Shown one piece after another: positions 48,327-58,452 of a DNA stretch of 64,000 nucleotides (position 1 is its first letter; each line of letters begins with the position of its first letter). The stretch is from positions 186,001-250,000 of the forward strand of contig NZ_BNAY01000002.1 of NCBI RefSeq assembly GCF_014654365.1, written 5' to 3'. The notes below the pieces were generated by a model that saw only the letters and a list, made by a program, of their open reading frames with translations, was not told the origin of the DNA and did not search any database. The DNA comes from Amycolatopsis oliviviridis. GTDB lineage: Bacteria > Actinomycetota > Actinomycetes > Mycobacteriales > Pseudonocardiaceae. Both the position numbers and the translations under genes were made by a program.

Positions 48327-51300
48327 GTGTTCAGTCGTGTCGCCATCGTCAACCGCGGAGAAGCCGCGATGCGGCTCATCCATGCCGTCCGCGAGCTGTC
48401 GGCGGAGACCGGACAGCGGATCGAGACCGTCGCTCTCTACACGGACGCGGACCGGTCGGCGACGTTCGTGCGGGAAGCCGACATCAGCCACAACCTGGGG
48501 CCGGCGTCGGCGCGTCCGTATCTGGACTTCGCCGTGCTGGAACGGGCGCTGACCGAGACCGGGGCCGACGCGGCCTGGGTCGGTTGGGGCTTCGTGGCCG
48601 AGGACCCTGCCTTCGCCGAGCTGTGTGAGCGGCTGGGCGTCACCTTCATCGGGCCGAGCGCCGACGCGATGCGCAAGCTCGGCGACAAGATCGGCGCGAA
48701 GCTGATCGCCGAAGAGGTCGGCGTGCCCGTGGCGCCCTGGAGCCGCGGCGCCGTCGCGGACCTGGACGAAGCCATCCGCGCGGCCGGTGAGATCGGCTAC
48801 CCGCTGATGCTCAAGGCCACCGCCGGTGGTGGTGGCCGCGGCATCCGCGTCATCACCTCCGCCGACGAGCTCAAGGACGCTTACGAGCGCACCAGCCTGG
48901 AGGCCGAGCGGGCCTTCGGCAGCGGCGTCGTGTTCCTGGAGCGCCTGGTCACCGGCGCCCGGCACGTCGAGGTCCAGGTCATCGCCGACGGTCAGGGCAC
49001 CGCGTGGGCACTGGGCGTCCGCGACTGTTCCGTGCAGCGCCGCAACCAGAAGATCATCGAGGAGTCCTCCTCCCCGGTCCTGAGCCCCGAGCAGGCCGAC
49101 GAGCTCAAGCGGTCCGCCGAGCGGCTCGCGCTCGCCGTGGACTATCGCGGCGCCGGCACCGTGGAGTTCCTCTACCACCCCGGTGACAAGCTGTTCGCCT
49201 TCCTCGAGGTCAACACCCGCCTGCAGGTCGAGCACCCGATCACCGAGCTGACCACCGGCATGGACCTGGTCAAGGCCCAGCTGCACGTCGCTTCCGGCGG
49301 CAAGCTCGAAGGCGTCCAGCCCGCCGAGTTCGGGCACGCCGTCGAAGCGCGGCTCAACGCCGAGGACCCGGACCGCGACTTCGCCCCGTCGCCCGGCCGC
49401 ATCGCCCGCCTGGACCTGCCCGCCGGACCCGGCATCCGGGTCGACACCGGGGTCAGCGAAGGCGACACGATCCCCGCCGACTTCGACTCGATGATCGCGA
49501 AGATCATCGCCTACGGCCGCGACCGTGACGAGGCGCTCGGCCGTCTGCGCCGCGCGATGGCGCAGACCACCGTCATCATCGAGGGCGGCGCGACCAACAA
49601 GAGCTTCGTCCTCGACCTGCTCGACCAGCCCGAGGTGATCGACGGCAGCGCCGACACCGGCTGGATCGACCGCGTCCGTGGCGAAGGCAAGCTGGTCACC
49701 CACCGCCACTCGGCGATCGCGCTCGCGGCCGCCGCGATCGAGGCCTACGAGGACGAGGAAGCCGTTGAGCGCCAGCGGCTTCTGTCCACCGCGCACGGTG
49801 GCCGTCCGCAGGTTCAGCACGAGAGCGGCCGTCCGCTCGACCTCAAACTGCGGGGCGCCGCGTACCGGGTGAGCGTGGCCAGGATCGGCCACCGCCGGTT
49901 CCGCGTCGGTGTCTCCGCGGGCGGCGGCGACATCCACCCCGCCGACGTCGAGGTCGACCGGTTCGACGAGCACACCGGCCAGATCACCGTCAACGGCAGC
50001 CGGTTCCGCCTGGTCACCGGCACGCACGGGCCGATCCACCTGGTCGAGGTCGACGGCGTCACCCACCGCATCAGCCGCGACGAGGGCGGCGTCGTCCGCT
50101 CCCCCGCGCCCGCGCTCGTCGTCGCGACGCCGCTCGAGGTCGGAGCGGAGGTCGAGGCAGGCGCACCCGTGCTGGTGCTGGAAAGCATGAAGATGGAGAC
50201 GGTGCTTCGCGCGCCGTTCCGCGCGAAGCTGCGCGAGTGCGTCGTCTCGGTCGGCAGCCAGGTCGAGACCGGCGCTCCCCTGCTGCGGCTCGAACCGGTG
50301 GCGGAGGAAGGCGAAGAGGTCGCCGAGGACACCGGCAGCGTCGAGATCGAGCTCCCGTCGGAGCCGAACGGCACGTCGGCGGCGCAGCGGATCACGCGGG
50401 GGCAGCAGGACCTGCGCAGCCTCCTGCTCGGCTTCGACGTTGACCCGCACGACGAGCGCCGCACGCTCAGCGCGTATCTGGCCGCCCGCGCCGAGCTGGA
50501 GGACAACGGCGACCGCCCGCTGGAGGGCGAGGTCGAACTGCTGACCGTGTTCGCCGACCTGTCCGAGCTGATGCGCAACAAGCCGGCGCGCGAAGAGGCG
50601 AAGACGGACAACCGGGTGCACAGCTCCCGCGAGTTCTTCCACACCTACCTGCAGAGCCTCGACGTCGAACGCGCCGGGCTGTCGGAGTCGTTCCAGAACA
50701 AGCTCAAGAAGGTCCTGTCGCATTACGGCATCACGGACCTGGAGCGGACGCCGGAGCTGGAGGAAGCGGTCTTCCGCATCTTCCTCGCCCAGCAGCGGAC
50801 CTCGTCCGACGTCGCGGTCGTCACCGCGCTGCTGCGGCAGTGGCTCACCGAGGCGCAGCCGTTCGAGTCGATGCGCGAGCCGGCGGGCAAGGCGCTGGAA
50901 GCGCTCATCGCCGCCACCCAGCTCCGCTTCCCGGTGGTCGGCGACCTCGCGCGCAGCGTGGTGTTCCGCTGGTTCGCCCAGCCGCTGCTCCGCCGCACCC
51001 GCGCCGAGGTGTACAGCGAGGTCCGCAAGCACCTGCGTCACCTCGACCTGAACCCCGACTCGCCGGACCGCGCCGAGCGGATCGCGAGCATGCAGGCCAG
51101 CGCGCAACCGCTGGTGCGCCTGCTCGGACAGCGGATCGGGCGCCCCGGCACCGATCACACCCCGCTGCTCGAAGTGCTGAGCCGCCGCTACTACGGCAAC
51201 CGCGCGCTCACCGGCGTCCAGCAGGTCACCGTCGGCGGCTGCACCTTCGTCACCGGTGACTACGCCGACGAGAACGAGCGATTCCACATGGCCACCACCG

Positions 51301-53816
51301 CCGTCGACCGCGCCGGGCTGCCCGGCGCGATCAAGGCGGTCGCCGATCTCGCCGCCCAGCTGCCCGCCGACACCGACGTCGAGGCGGACCTCTACCTGAC
51401 CTGGGACGACGAGTCGGCCGACGACGACGCGATGGCGGCGGGCCTGCGGGAGATCCTCACCGCCGAGTCGCTGCCGAGCCGGATCCGGCGCGTCACCACC
51501 ACGGTCGCCGGGCACGGCGGCGCGGTGACGCACCACCACTTCACCTTCCGCCCGTCCTCGACCGGTTTCAGCGAGGAGCGGCTGATCCGCGGTCTGCACC
51601 CGCTGATCGCCCAGCGGATGCAGTTGCAGCGGCTGGCGAACTTCGACCTCACGCGGCTGCCGTCCGGGGACGAGGACGTCTACCTGTTCAAGTGCGTCTC
51701 GCCGATGAACCCGGCGGATCAGCGGCTGGTCGCGCTCGCGCAGGTCCGTGACCTGACCCCGTTGCGGGACAACGACGGCAAGCTGCTGGCCCTGCCCGCG
51801 GTCGAAGGCACGCTGGCGGGCTGCCTCGACGCGATCCGCGAGGTGCAGGCGAAGCTTCCGCCGAAGAAGCGCTTCGACACCAACAGGATCATGCTGTACG
51901 TGTGGCCGACCAGTGAGCTCACCGGCGAAGAACTGGACACGGTCGCGCAGCGCGTCCAGCCGTCGACCGCGGGCGCCGGTCTCGAAGAGGTCCAGTTCCT
52001 CGGCAGGCAACGCGACCGGGTGACCGGTGACGTCACCGAGGTCGCCGTCCGCATCGGCTACGACGTCAGCGGCGGCGTGCAGATGTCGCTGTCCGAGCCG
52101 ACCACCGAGCCGATCCTCCCGCTCGACGACTACCGCCAGAACGTGCTGCGCGCCCGCCGCCGCGACACGGTGTACCCGTACGAGCTGACCGAGATGCTCG
52201 GCTCGTTCAGCGAGTACGACATGGACGACACCAACACGCTCGTCCCGGTCGACCGCAAGAAGGGGCGCAACAAGGCGGCGATCGTCGCCGGTGTGGTCAC
52301 CACGCCGACCGAGCGGCACCCGGAGGGCGTCAAGCGCGTGGTGCTGCTGGGCGACCCGACGAAGGCGCTCGGCGCGCTGTCTGAGCCGGAGTGCTCCCGG
52401 GTGATCGCGGCGCTGGACCTCGCCGAGCGGCTGCGGGTCCCGCTGGAGTGGTACGCGCTCTCGGCGGGCGCCCGGATCTCGATGGAGTCCGGCACCGAGA
52501 ACATGGACTGGGTCGCGGCCGCGCTCAAGCGGATCGTGCACTTCACCCAGGACGGTGGCGAGATCAACATCGTCGTCGCCGGGATCAACGTCGGCGCTCA
52601 GCCGTACTGGAACGCCGAAGCGACGATGCTCATGCACACCAAGGGAATCCTGGTGATGACGCCGGATTCCGCGATGGTGCTGACCGGCAAGCAGTCGCTC
52701 GACTTCTCCGGTGGCGTCTCGGCCGAGGACAACTTCGGCATCGGCGGCTACGACCGCGTCATGGGCCCGAACGGCCAGGCGCAGTACTGGGCGCCGAACC
52801 TCGCCGCGGCCCGCGACGTGCTGATGTCGCACTACGACCACACCTACGTGGCTCCGGAGGAGACCGGCCCGCGCAAGGCGGTCACGAACGACCCGATCGA
52901 GCGGGACATCTCGTCGTTCCCGCACGCGGCCGTCGACAGCGACTTCACCACGGTCGGCCAGATCTTCTCGCGGGAGGCCAACCCGGACCGCAAGAAGCCG
53001 TTCGACATCCGCACCGTGATGCGCGCGCTGTCCGACCAGGACCACCCGGTGCTGGAGCGCTGGCCGGGCATGGCCGACGCGGAGACCGCGGCCGTGCAGG
53101 ACGTGCACCTCGGCGGGCGGCCGGTCTGCCTGCTCGGCATCGAATCGCGTTCGGTGCCGCGCCGCGGCTTCCCGCCCACCGACGGCCCGGACACCTACAC
53201 CGCGGGCACGCTGTTCCCGCGGTCGTCGAAGAAGGCGGCGCGGGCGATCAACGCGGCCAGCGGCAACCGGCCGCTGGTGGTGCTGGCGAACCTGTCCGGC
53301 TTCGACGGTTCGCCGGAGTCGATGCGGAAACTCCAGCTGGAGTACGGCGCGGAGATCGGCCGGGCGATCGTCAACTTCGAAGGCCCGATCGTGTTCACCG
53401 TGATCTCGCGGTACCACGGCGGTGCGTTCGTGGTCTTCTCGAAGGCGCTGAACCCGAACATGACCGTGCTGGCACTGGAAGGCTCGTTCGCCTCCGTGCT
53501 CGGTGGGGCGCCCGCCGCGGCGGTCGTGTTCTCCGGTGAGGTCAACGCGCGGACCGCGGCGGATCAGCGGGTGCGGTCGCTGTCGGAGAAGCTCAGCGGG
53601 GCGACCGGCGCCGAACGCGCCGCGCTGGCCGCGGAACTGGCCGAGGTCCAGTCTTCGGTGCGAGCCGAGAAGCTGGGCGCGGTCGCTTCGGAATTCGACG
53701 GCGTGCACAGCATCGAGCGTGCGGTGAAGGTCGGTTCGGTGGACGCGATCATCAGCGCGGCCGAGATGCGGCCGCGCATCATCGAGGCGATCGAACGGGG
53801 CCTGGCGAAGCAGTAG
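48327..53816 (+). CDS. Single-chain biotin-dependent acyl-CoA carboxylase (eukaryote-like ACC layout)
   Basis: This 1829-residue protein joins all three activities. Biotin carboxylase (residues about 1-450) has KATAGGGGRGIRVI and EVNTRLQVEHPITELTTGMD. The biotin carrier segment has VLVLESMKMETVLRAPF, with biotin lysine near 622. A central helical region of roughly 450 residues (DVAVVTALLRQWLTEAQPFE) precedes a carboxyltransferase ending (GINVGAQPYWNAEATMLMHT, then GIGGYDRVMGPNGQAQYW). It carboxylates acetyl- or another acyl-CoA to make malonyl-type extender units. Most bacteria use separate subunits. GTG 48327 follows TGGGAGG. It could supply extenders to the PKS operon downstream (inference). 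Confidence 0.9.
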   Translation: MFSRVAIVNRGEAAMRLIHAVRELSAETGQRIETVALYTDADRSATFVREADISHNLGPASARPYLDFAVLERALTETGADAAWVGWGFVAEDPAFAELCERLGVTFIGPSADAMRKLGDKIGAKLIAEEVGVPVAPWSRGAVADLDEAIRAAGEIGYPLMLKATAGGGGRGIRVITSADELKDAYERTSLEAERAFGSGVVFLERLVTGARHVEVQVIADGQGTAWALGVRDCSVQRRNQKIIEESSSPVLSPEQADELKRSAERLALAVDYRGAGTVEFLYHPGDKLFAFLEVNTRLQVEHPITELTTGMDLVKAQLHVASGGKLEGVQPAEFGHAVEARLNAEDPDRDFAPSPGRIARLDLPAGPGIRVDTGVSEGDTIPADFDSMIAKIIAYGRDRDEALGRLRRAMAQTTVIIEGGATNKSFVLDLLDQPEVIDGSADTGWIDRVRGEGKLVTHRHSAIALAAAAIEAYEDEEAVERQRLLSTAHGGRPQVQHESGRPLDLKLRGAAYRVSVARIGHRRFRVGVSAGGGDIHPADVEVDRFDEHTGQITVNGSRFRLVTGTHGPIHLVEVDGVTHRISRDEGGVVRSPAPALVVATPLEVGAEVEAGAPVLVLESMKMETVLRAPFRAKLRECVVSVGSQVETGAPLLRLEPVAEEGEEVAEDTGSVEIELPSEPNGTSAAQRITRGQQDLRSLLLGFDVDPHDERRTLSAYLAARAELEDNGDRPLEGEVELLTVFADLSELMRNKPAREEAKTDNRVHSSREFFHTYLQSLDVERAGLSESFQNKLKKVLSHYGITDLERTPELEEAVFRIFLAQQRTSSDVAVVTALLRQWLTEAQPFESMREPAGKALEALIAATQLRFPVVGDLARSVVFRWFAQPLLRRTRAEVYSEVRKHLRHLDLNPDSPDRAERIASMQASAQPLVRLLGQRIGRPGTDHTPLLEVLSRRYYGNRALTGVQQVTVGGCTFVTGDYADENERFHMATTAVDRAGLPGAIKAVADLAAQLPADTDVEADLYLTWDDESADDDAMAAGLREILTAESLPSRIRRVTTTVAGHGGAVTHHHFTFRPSSTGFSEERLIRGLHPLIAQRMQLQRLANFDLTRLPSGDEDVYLFKCVSPMNPADQRLVALAQVRDLTPLRDNDGKLLALPAVEGTLAGCLDAIREVQAKLPPKKRFDTNRIMLYVWPTSELTGEELDTVAQRVQPSTAGAGLEEVQFLGRQRDRVTGDVTEVAVRIGYDVSGGVQMSLSEPTTEPILPLDDYRQNVLRARRRDTVYPYELTEMLGSFSEYDMDDTNTLVPVDRKKGRNKAAIVAGVVTTPTERHPEGVKRVVLLGDPTKALGALSEPECSRVIAALDLAERLRVPLEWYALSAGARISMESGTENMDWVAAALKRIVHFTQDGGEINIVVAGINVGAQPYWNAEATMLMHTKGILVMTPDSAMVLTGKQSLDFSGGVSAEDNFGIGGYDRVMGPNGQAQYWAPNLAAARDVLMSHYDHTYVAPEETGPRKAVTNDPIERDISSFPHAAVDSDFTTVGQIFSREANPDRKKPFDIRTVMRALSDQDHPVLERWPGMADAETAAVQDVHLGGRPVCLLGIESRSVPRRGFPPTDGPDTYTAGTLFPRSSKKAARAINAASGNRPLVVLANLSGFDGSPESMRKLQLEYGAEIGRAIVNFEGPIVFTVISRYHGGAFVVFSKALNPNMTVLALEGSFASVLGGAPAAAVVFSGEVNARTAADQRVRSLSEKLSGATGAERAALAAELAEVQSSVRAEKLGAVASEFDGVHSIERAVKVGSVDAIISAAEMRPRIIEAIERGLAKQ

Positions 53817-53825
53817 TACTTAACC

Positions 53826-53878
53826 GCAATGAAGGGGCCTTTCATAGCAAAATTTGCTATGAAAGGCCCCTTCATTGC
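53826..53878. repeat. 53-bp near-perfect palindrome
   Basis: Arms 53826-53851 and 53853-53878 are perfectly complementary over 26 bp with a single central base. The core is ATGAAGGGGCCTTTCATAGC. It lies between the convergent carboxylase and BFN genes and likely terminates both; it also resembles family A at the GAAGGGGCC core. Confidence 0.8.
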
Positions 53879-53883
53879 ACGGG

Positions 53884-54423
53884 TCAGTGGCCGGGGTCGG
53901 GCGGCAGGTCACCGAAGTCCTCCGGCACGATCTTGTCCAGCGCCGCCCGGAACGCCTCGACCTCCCGTTCCTGAGCGGCCGGATCCGGCGGCACCGACGG
54001 CAGTTCCGCGTCGGGCCCGGCGCCCACGATCTCGACCCGGACCGAAGCGACCTCCAGTACCGAGTCCGCCACCTCGATCGCGACCCCGGCGCGCAGTCCG
54101 ATCGCGACCGCGTCGCTCGGCCGGGCCGAGACGCGGATCCCGGAATCGAGCACGAGGTCGGCGAAGAAGATGCCGTCCCGCAGCGCGGTGACCTCGACCC
54201 CGGTGACCCGGTGCCCGAACGACTCGACCACCTTCCCGATCAGTTCGATCGTGCCGGGCCGGGGCAGGCGGATCTTCTCCTGCGCGAGCGCCACCGCGCT
54301 CGCCTCGGGGCCGCCGATCGTGATCGCCAGCCAGCGGCGTTCGCCCTCGCGCTCCCGCAGCAGCATCACCGGTGCGGCTTCCGGCGCCAGGACGGCCATC
54401 CCTTCGACGTCCATCGGGATCAT
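53884..54423 (-). CDS. Bifunctional nuclease (BFN/DUF151)-domain protein
   Basis: This 179-residue protein reads MIPMDVEGMAVLAPEAAPVM, LLREREGERRWLAITIGGPE, HRVTGVEVTALRDGIFFADL and SARPSDAVAIGLRAG, the DUF151/BFN fold, proposed to bind or cleave nucleic acids. The C-terminal acidic tail after residue about 130 is common in actinobacterial copies. ATG 54423 lies ten bases after the ctaD stop on the same strand, so co-transcription with ctaD is possible. Confidence 0.9.
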   Translation of the reverse strand: MIPMDVEGMAVLAPEAAPVMLLREREGERRWLAITIGGPEASAVALAQEKIRLPRPGTIELIGKVVESFGHRVTGVEVTALRDGIFFADLVLDSGIRVSARPSDAVAIGLRAGVAIEVADSVLEVASVRVEIVGAGPDAELPSVPPDPAAQEREVEAFRAALDKIVPEDFGDLPPDPGH

Positions 54424-54433
54424 GCGCGGTACC

Positions 54434-56128
54434 TCATTCCGTCGGTCGGCCGGAGTGGCCCTCGGCGCGCAGCCGGGGAACCATGTGCGGATGGTGGAGT
54501 TCGAACGCCGGCCGTTCGGACCGGATCCTCGGCAGGTCGAAGAAGTTGTGCCGGGGAGGCGGACAGGTCGTCGCCCATTCCAGGGAGTTCCCGTGTCCCC
54601 ACGGGTCGTCGACTTCGACGACCTCCCCGAACCGGTGGCTGCGGACGACGTTCCAGAGGAACGGCAGCACCGACGCGCCCAACAGGAACGCGCCGATCGT
54701 GGAAATCGTGTTGAGCGTGGTGAATCCGTCCGACGTGAGGTAGTCGGCGTAGCGGCGCGGCATGCCTTCGTTGCCGAGCCAGTGCTGGACGAGGAACGTC
54801 GTGTGGAAGCCGATGAACGTGGTCCAGAAATGCCATTTCGCGAGCCGTTCGTCGAGCATCCGGCCGGTCATCTTGGGGAACCAGAAGTAGATCCCGGCGA
54901 AAGTGGCGAACACGATGGTGCCGAACAGCACGTAGTGGAAGTGCGCGACCACGAAATAGCTGTCGTGCACATGGAAGTCCAGCGGTGGTGAGGCGAGGAT
55001 GATCCCGGTCAGCCCGCCGAGCAGGAACGTCACCATGAATCCGACCGACCACAGCATCGGCGATTCGAACGTCAGCTGTCCCTTCCACATCGTGCCGATC
55101 CAGTTGAAGAACTTGATCCCGGTCGGCACCGCGATGAGGAACGTCATGATCGAGAAGAACGGCAGCAGCACGGCGCCGGTGGCGAACATGTGGTGCGCCC
55201 ACACCGCGATCGACAGCGCGGTGATCGAGATCGTCGCGAACACCATGGTCTTGTAGCCGAACAACGGTTTCCGGCTGAACACCGGGACGATCTCGGTCAC
55301 GATGCCGAAATACGGCAACGCGACGATGTAGACCTCGGGATGGCCGAAGAACCAGAACAGGTGCTGCCACAGGATCACCCCGCCGTTCGCCGGATCGAAG
55401 ACGTGGGCGCCCAGCCGTCTGTCGGCTTCCAGCGCGAACAGCGCGGCGGTGAGAATGGGGAACGCGATCAGGATGAGGATCGTGGTGAAGAGGATGTTCC
55501 AGGTGAACAGCGGCAGCCGGAACATGGTCATTCCCGGCCCGCGCAGGCAGAGGATCGTCGTGATCATGTTGACCGCGCCGAGGATCGTGCCCAGCCCGGA
55601 CACGATCAGGCCCATGATCCACAGATCCGCGCCGACGCCGGGCGCGTGCGCGGCGGCCGAGAGCGGCGTGTAGGCCGTCCAGCCGAAGTCGGGTGCGCCG
55701 CCCGGCGTGACGAACGACGTCAGCGTCATGGTGCCGCCGAAAAGGTAGAGCCAGTAGGAAAACGCGTTCAGCCGGGGGAACGCGACGTCGGGTGACCCGA
55801 TCTGCAGCGGGAGGATGTAGTTGGCGAAGGCGAACAGATTCGGGGTCGCGTACAGCAGCAGCATGATCGTGCCGTGCATGGTGAACAGCTGGTTGTACTG
55901 CTCCTGCGAAAGGAACTGCAACCCCGGCCTGCCGAGTTCGCCGCGCATCAGCAGCGCCATGAACCCGCCGGCGAGGAAGAACGCGAACGAGGTGCCGAGG
56001 TAGAGCAGGCCGATGGTCTTGTGGTCGGTGGTGCGGACGACACTGAGGAACGCGGAGCCTTTGGGGGCGCGAGGCCGCCCGCCGAAGCGGATGGCCTCCG
56101 GTCGGGGCGATGTCTTCACTGTGGTCAC
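54434..56128 (-). CDS. ctaD: Cytochrome c oxidase subunit I
   Basis: This 564-residue protein has twelve helices and the heme-copper oxidase motifs: [19 protein letters not shown], heme-a ligand region [21 protein letters not shown]-channel entry in [20 protein letters not shown], CuB site [18 protein letters not shown] and [18 protein letters not shown], and [20 protein letters not shown]. It is the catalytic subunit of aa3 oxidase. No ctaC, ctaE or ctaF is adjacent, so this is an isolated copy. GTG 56128 follows GGGAG. The upstream glycosyltransferase gene is 80 bp away on the same strand but belongs to another operon. Confidence 0.97.
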   Translation of the reverse strand: MTTVKTSPRPEAIRFGGRPRAPKGSAFLSVVRTTDHKTIGLLYLGTSFAFFLAGGFMALLMRGELGRPGLQFLSQEQYNQLFTMHGTIMLLLYATPNLFAFANYILPLQIGSPDVAFPRLNAFSYWLYLFGGTMTLTSFVTPGGAPDFGWTAYTPLSAAAHAPGVGADLWIMGLIVSGLGTILGAVNMITTILCLRGPGMTMFRLPLFTWNILFTTILILIAFPILTAALFALEADRRLGAHVFDPANGGVILWQHLFWFFGHPEVYIVALPYFGIVTEIVPVFSRKPLFGYKTMVFATISITALSIAVWAHHMFATGAVLLPFFSIMTFLIAVPTGIKFFNWIGTMWKGQLTFESPMLWSVGFMVTFLLGGLTGIILASPPLDFHVHDSYFVVAHFHYVLFGTIVFATFAGIYFWFPKMTGRMLDERLAKWHFWTTFIGFHTTFLVQHWLGNEGMPRRYADYLTSDGFTTLNTISTIGAFLLGASVLPFLWNVVRSHRFGEVVEVDDPWGHGNSLEWATTCPPPRHNFFDLPRIRSERPAFELHHPHMVPRLRAEGHSGRPTE

Positions 56129-56208
56129 GGCGACTCCCAGCACGAGGACACACCTTCGGAAAGCTGGTACCCCTCCAGGAGAGTCCCTACACGTGGGCTT
56201 TTCAAGGT

Positions 56209-57351
56209 CTAGCCGAGTAGAGCCTCCAGGTGATCGGCCGCCGTCGCGGCGCCACCCGCCTCCCGGAACGAGGCGCCCACCTTTTCGGCGGCCGAGCGAT
56301 ACGCCGGATCGTCCAGCACGTTGGTCACCGCGGTCGCGATCCGGTCGGGTTTCGCGCGGCCGAACCGCAGCCGGACCCCGGCGCCCGCGTCGACGACCTG
56401 CCCGGCGACGATCGGCTGGTCGTCCCGGATCGGCGCGACCACGAGCGGCACCCCGTGCCACAGGCTTTCGCACACCGTGTTGTGCCCGCCGTGGCAGACG
56501 ACGGCGTCCACCCGCGCCAGCAACGCCATCTGGGGCACCCGCGGCACCACGAGCACCGTGTCCCCCACCTGTCCCACCGCTCCGCTGGGATCGGCGATGA
56601 CCGTCCGGATCCCGGCGACCCGGGACAGTCCCCGGGCGGCCGCGTCGAGGAAGTCCCCGGCGGCGTCGGCGTTGGCCGTCCCGAGGGTGACGAATACGGT
56701 CGGCATCTTCGGGTCGAGCCGGTCCCACGGGAAGTCGCCGGTGGGCGCGCGCCCGCCGATCGACGGCCCGACCAGCCGGACCCGCTTCGGCAGCGTGGCC
56801 GGGCCGAGCAGTTCCCGGGTGGTGAACGCGAGCACGCCGTGCGGGGACATCCTGGGGTCGGCGGGGCCGCCGTCGATCCGCGTACGCAGGCCTTCGAGGA
56901 GGTCGTCGAGCCAGGCCGCCACCTTGGGCATCCCGGCCAGGGGGTCGACGAGCTCCGCGGACGTCGTCGCGGAGGTGACCCAGGGCAGGCCGAGCCCGTC
57001 GGCGACGAGTCCGCCCGCGATGGCCTGCTGGTCGGCGACCACCACCTGCGGCCGGAACCGGGCGATCGCCGCGCGGATCCCGGGCGCCATCGCCTCGGCC
57101 AGCGGGATCAGGAACTCCTCCCACAGGAACCGGAACGCCGCCGGTCCCTTGAGGCTCGCGTCGCGTTCGGGCAGTCCTCGCGGGACGGCACACGGGAACA
57201 CGTCGGCGCCGTCGCCGGCGAGCCGCAGGATGACCTGCGGCTGCCCCGCCCAGGCGACCTGATGCCCGCGCGCGGTCAAGGCGGCGGCGACCCCCACCGC
57301 CGGGTTCACGTGCCCGGTGAGCGGCGGCGTGACGAAGAGGAATCTGCCCAC
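56209..57351 (-). CDS. MGT/UGT-like glycosyltransferase
   Basis: This 380-residue GT-B enzyme has an acceptor-binding N-terminal half ([20 protein letters not shown]) and the C-terminal nucleotide-sugar motif [20 protein letters not shown] then [20 protein letters not shown], as in macrolide and lipid glycosyltransferases. It probably transfers a sugar to the product of the upstream PKS. GTG 57351 starts directly after the hydrolase TAG, with zero bases between (TAGGTG), so translation is coupled. Last gene of the PKS operon. Confidence 0.92.
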   Translation of the reverse strand: MGRFLFVTPPLTGHVNPAVGVAAALTARGHQVAWAGQPQVILRLAGDGADVFPCAVPRGLPERDASLKGPAAFRFLWEEFLIPLAEAMAPGIRAAIARFRPQVVVADQQAIAGGLVADGLGLPWVTSATTSAELVDPLAGMPKVAAWLDDLLEGLRTRIDGGPADPRMSPHGVLAFTTRELLGPATLPKRVRLVGPSIGGRAPTGDFPWDRLDPKMPTVFVTLGTANADAAGDFLDAAARGLSRVAGIRTVIADPSGAVGQVGDTVLVVPRVPQMALLARVDAVVCHGGHNTVCESLWHGVPLVVAPIRDDQPIVAGQVVDAGAGVRLRFGRAKPDRIATAVTNVLDDPAYRSAAEKVGASFREAGGAATAADHLEALLG

Positions 57352-58143
57352 CTAGGCCGCCGTCTCGCACGAGTGCTCACGAACCCAGCCCAGAAGGAGC
57401 TCCGACGTCTCCTCGGTGCGCTCGACGAGCACCGAATGCCCCTGGTCGGGCAGGACGACCGTGCGGCAGCGAGCGAGGTTCGCCTCCAGGTCCGGGACCT
57501 GTGCCGCGAGCCCGGACCGGTCGCCGAACAGCGCGAACACCGGGCAGCGCACCGCCGCGAGGTCGTCGTCGATGGTCCGGCTGAGCGGGATGTCCTCGGC
57601 GAGCGTGGTGGCCGCCAGGATCCGGTACGCCGCCTTCGACAGCCGGGCGGTGTGCGCGCCGTGGTTCTCGGCGATCCACCCGATCACCTCGTCGTGCGCG
57701 AGCCGGTTCTTCGCGTCGGCCAGCCCTTCGGCCATATGCCCGGCCCAGGCCCGCACCGGCGGTTCCGCCTCGATGGCGATCACGCTGGCGACCCGTTCGG
57801 GGCGCGAGGCCGCGAGCCCGAAGGCGACCGAGCCGCCGAACGAGTTCCCGGCCACGTGCACCGGCCGGTCGATCCCGAGCGCGGTGAGCAGGCCGTCGAG
57901 GTCGGCGACGAACTCCTCCAGCCGGTACCCGCTGGCGGGCCGGGTGGTGCGCCCGTGACCGCGAAGGTCGTACATGACGACGTCGATCCCCTGCTCGGCG
58001 AAGGCGTGCCCGAGGGTGAAGTAGTAGCTCGCCAGGCTGTCGGTGAGGAGACCGTGCACGAACACCACGACCGGCGCGTCGCCGTCCGAGGGTCCGAGGC
58101 GCTGGACATGGACGTCGAGGTCGCCGACCTTGACCTTCGCCAC
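57352..58143 (-). CDS. Alpha/beta hydrolase
   Basis: This 263-residue hydrolase has the oxyanion region [20 protein letters not shown], nucleophile elbow [20 protein letters not shown] (Ser in GNSFG), acid region [20 protein letters not shown] and the catalytic His in [20 protein letters not shown]. In the operon it is placed to release the chain from the ACP as a thioesterase, or to edit it. GTG 58143 lies three bases after the ACP stop, following GGAGGGC. Confidence 0.9.
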   Translation of the reverse strand: MAKVKVGDLDVHVQRLGPSDGDAPVVVFVHGLLTDSLASYYFTLGHAFAEQGIDVVMYDLRGHGRTTRPASGYRLEEFVADLDGLLTALGIDRPVHVAGNSFGGSVAFGLAASRPERVASVIAIEAEPPVRAWAGHMAEGLADAKNRLAHDEVIGWIAENHGAHTARLSKAAYRILAATTLAEDIPLSRTIDDDLAAVRCPVFALFGDRSGLAAQVPDLEANLARCRTVVLPDQGHSVLVERTEETSELLLGWVREHSCETAA

Positions 58144-58146
58144 CTC

Positions 58147-58452
58147 TCAGCCCTCCTCCGCCGCGCGCAGTGACGTGACGACGTGGTCGACCAGCTCGCC
58201 GACGGTCAGCGCGATGATCTCGTCCAGTTCGCGTTCCGCGATGAACTCGGCGAAGTTGACCTTGTCGCCGTAGTGCTCACGCAACCGGCCGGACAGCGTC
58301 ACGAGATCGACGCTCTCCAGTTCGAGGTCGTCGTGGAACTTCGTGTCCCGGCCGATCTCGGCGTCGTCCAGCCCGTATTCCTCGAGCAGTTCACGCAGCA
58401 TCACGGCGATGTCGGCCAAGACGGTCTCGGCGGGCACGGTTTCAGTGGTCAT
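58147..58452 (-). CDS. Acyl carrier protein
   Basis: This 101-residue acidic protein has the four-helix ACP pattern VLADIAVMLRELLEEYGLDD, then the phosphopantetheine site DLELESVDLVTLSGRLREHY (Ser in LESVD), IAERELDEIIALTVGELVDH. The Ser is in an LES context rather than the common GxDS. It overlaps the PKS gene by 11 bases, which carries its own phosphopantetheinyl transferase domain. Confidence 0.92.
   Translation of the reverse strand: MTTETVPAETVLADIAVMLRELLEEYGLDDAEIGRDTKFHDDLELESVDLVTLSGRLREHYGDKVNFAEFIAERELDEIIALTVGELVDHVVTSLRAAEEG

Noticed and set aside
48177..53708. Open frame of about 1,840 codons antisense to the carboxylase
   Set aside because: It mirrors the carboxylase in a high-GC gene with third-position bias, has no domain, is rich in Arg/Gly/Asp-type low complexity, and has no ribosome site.
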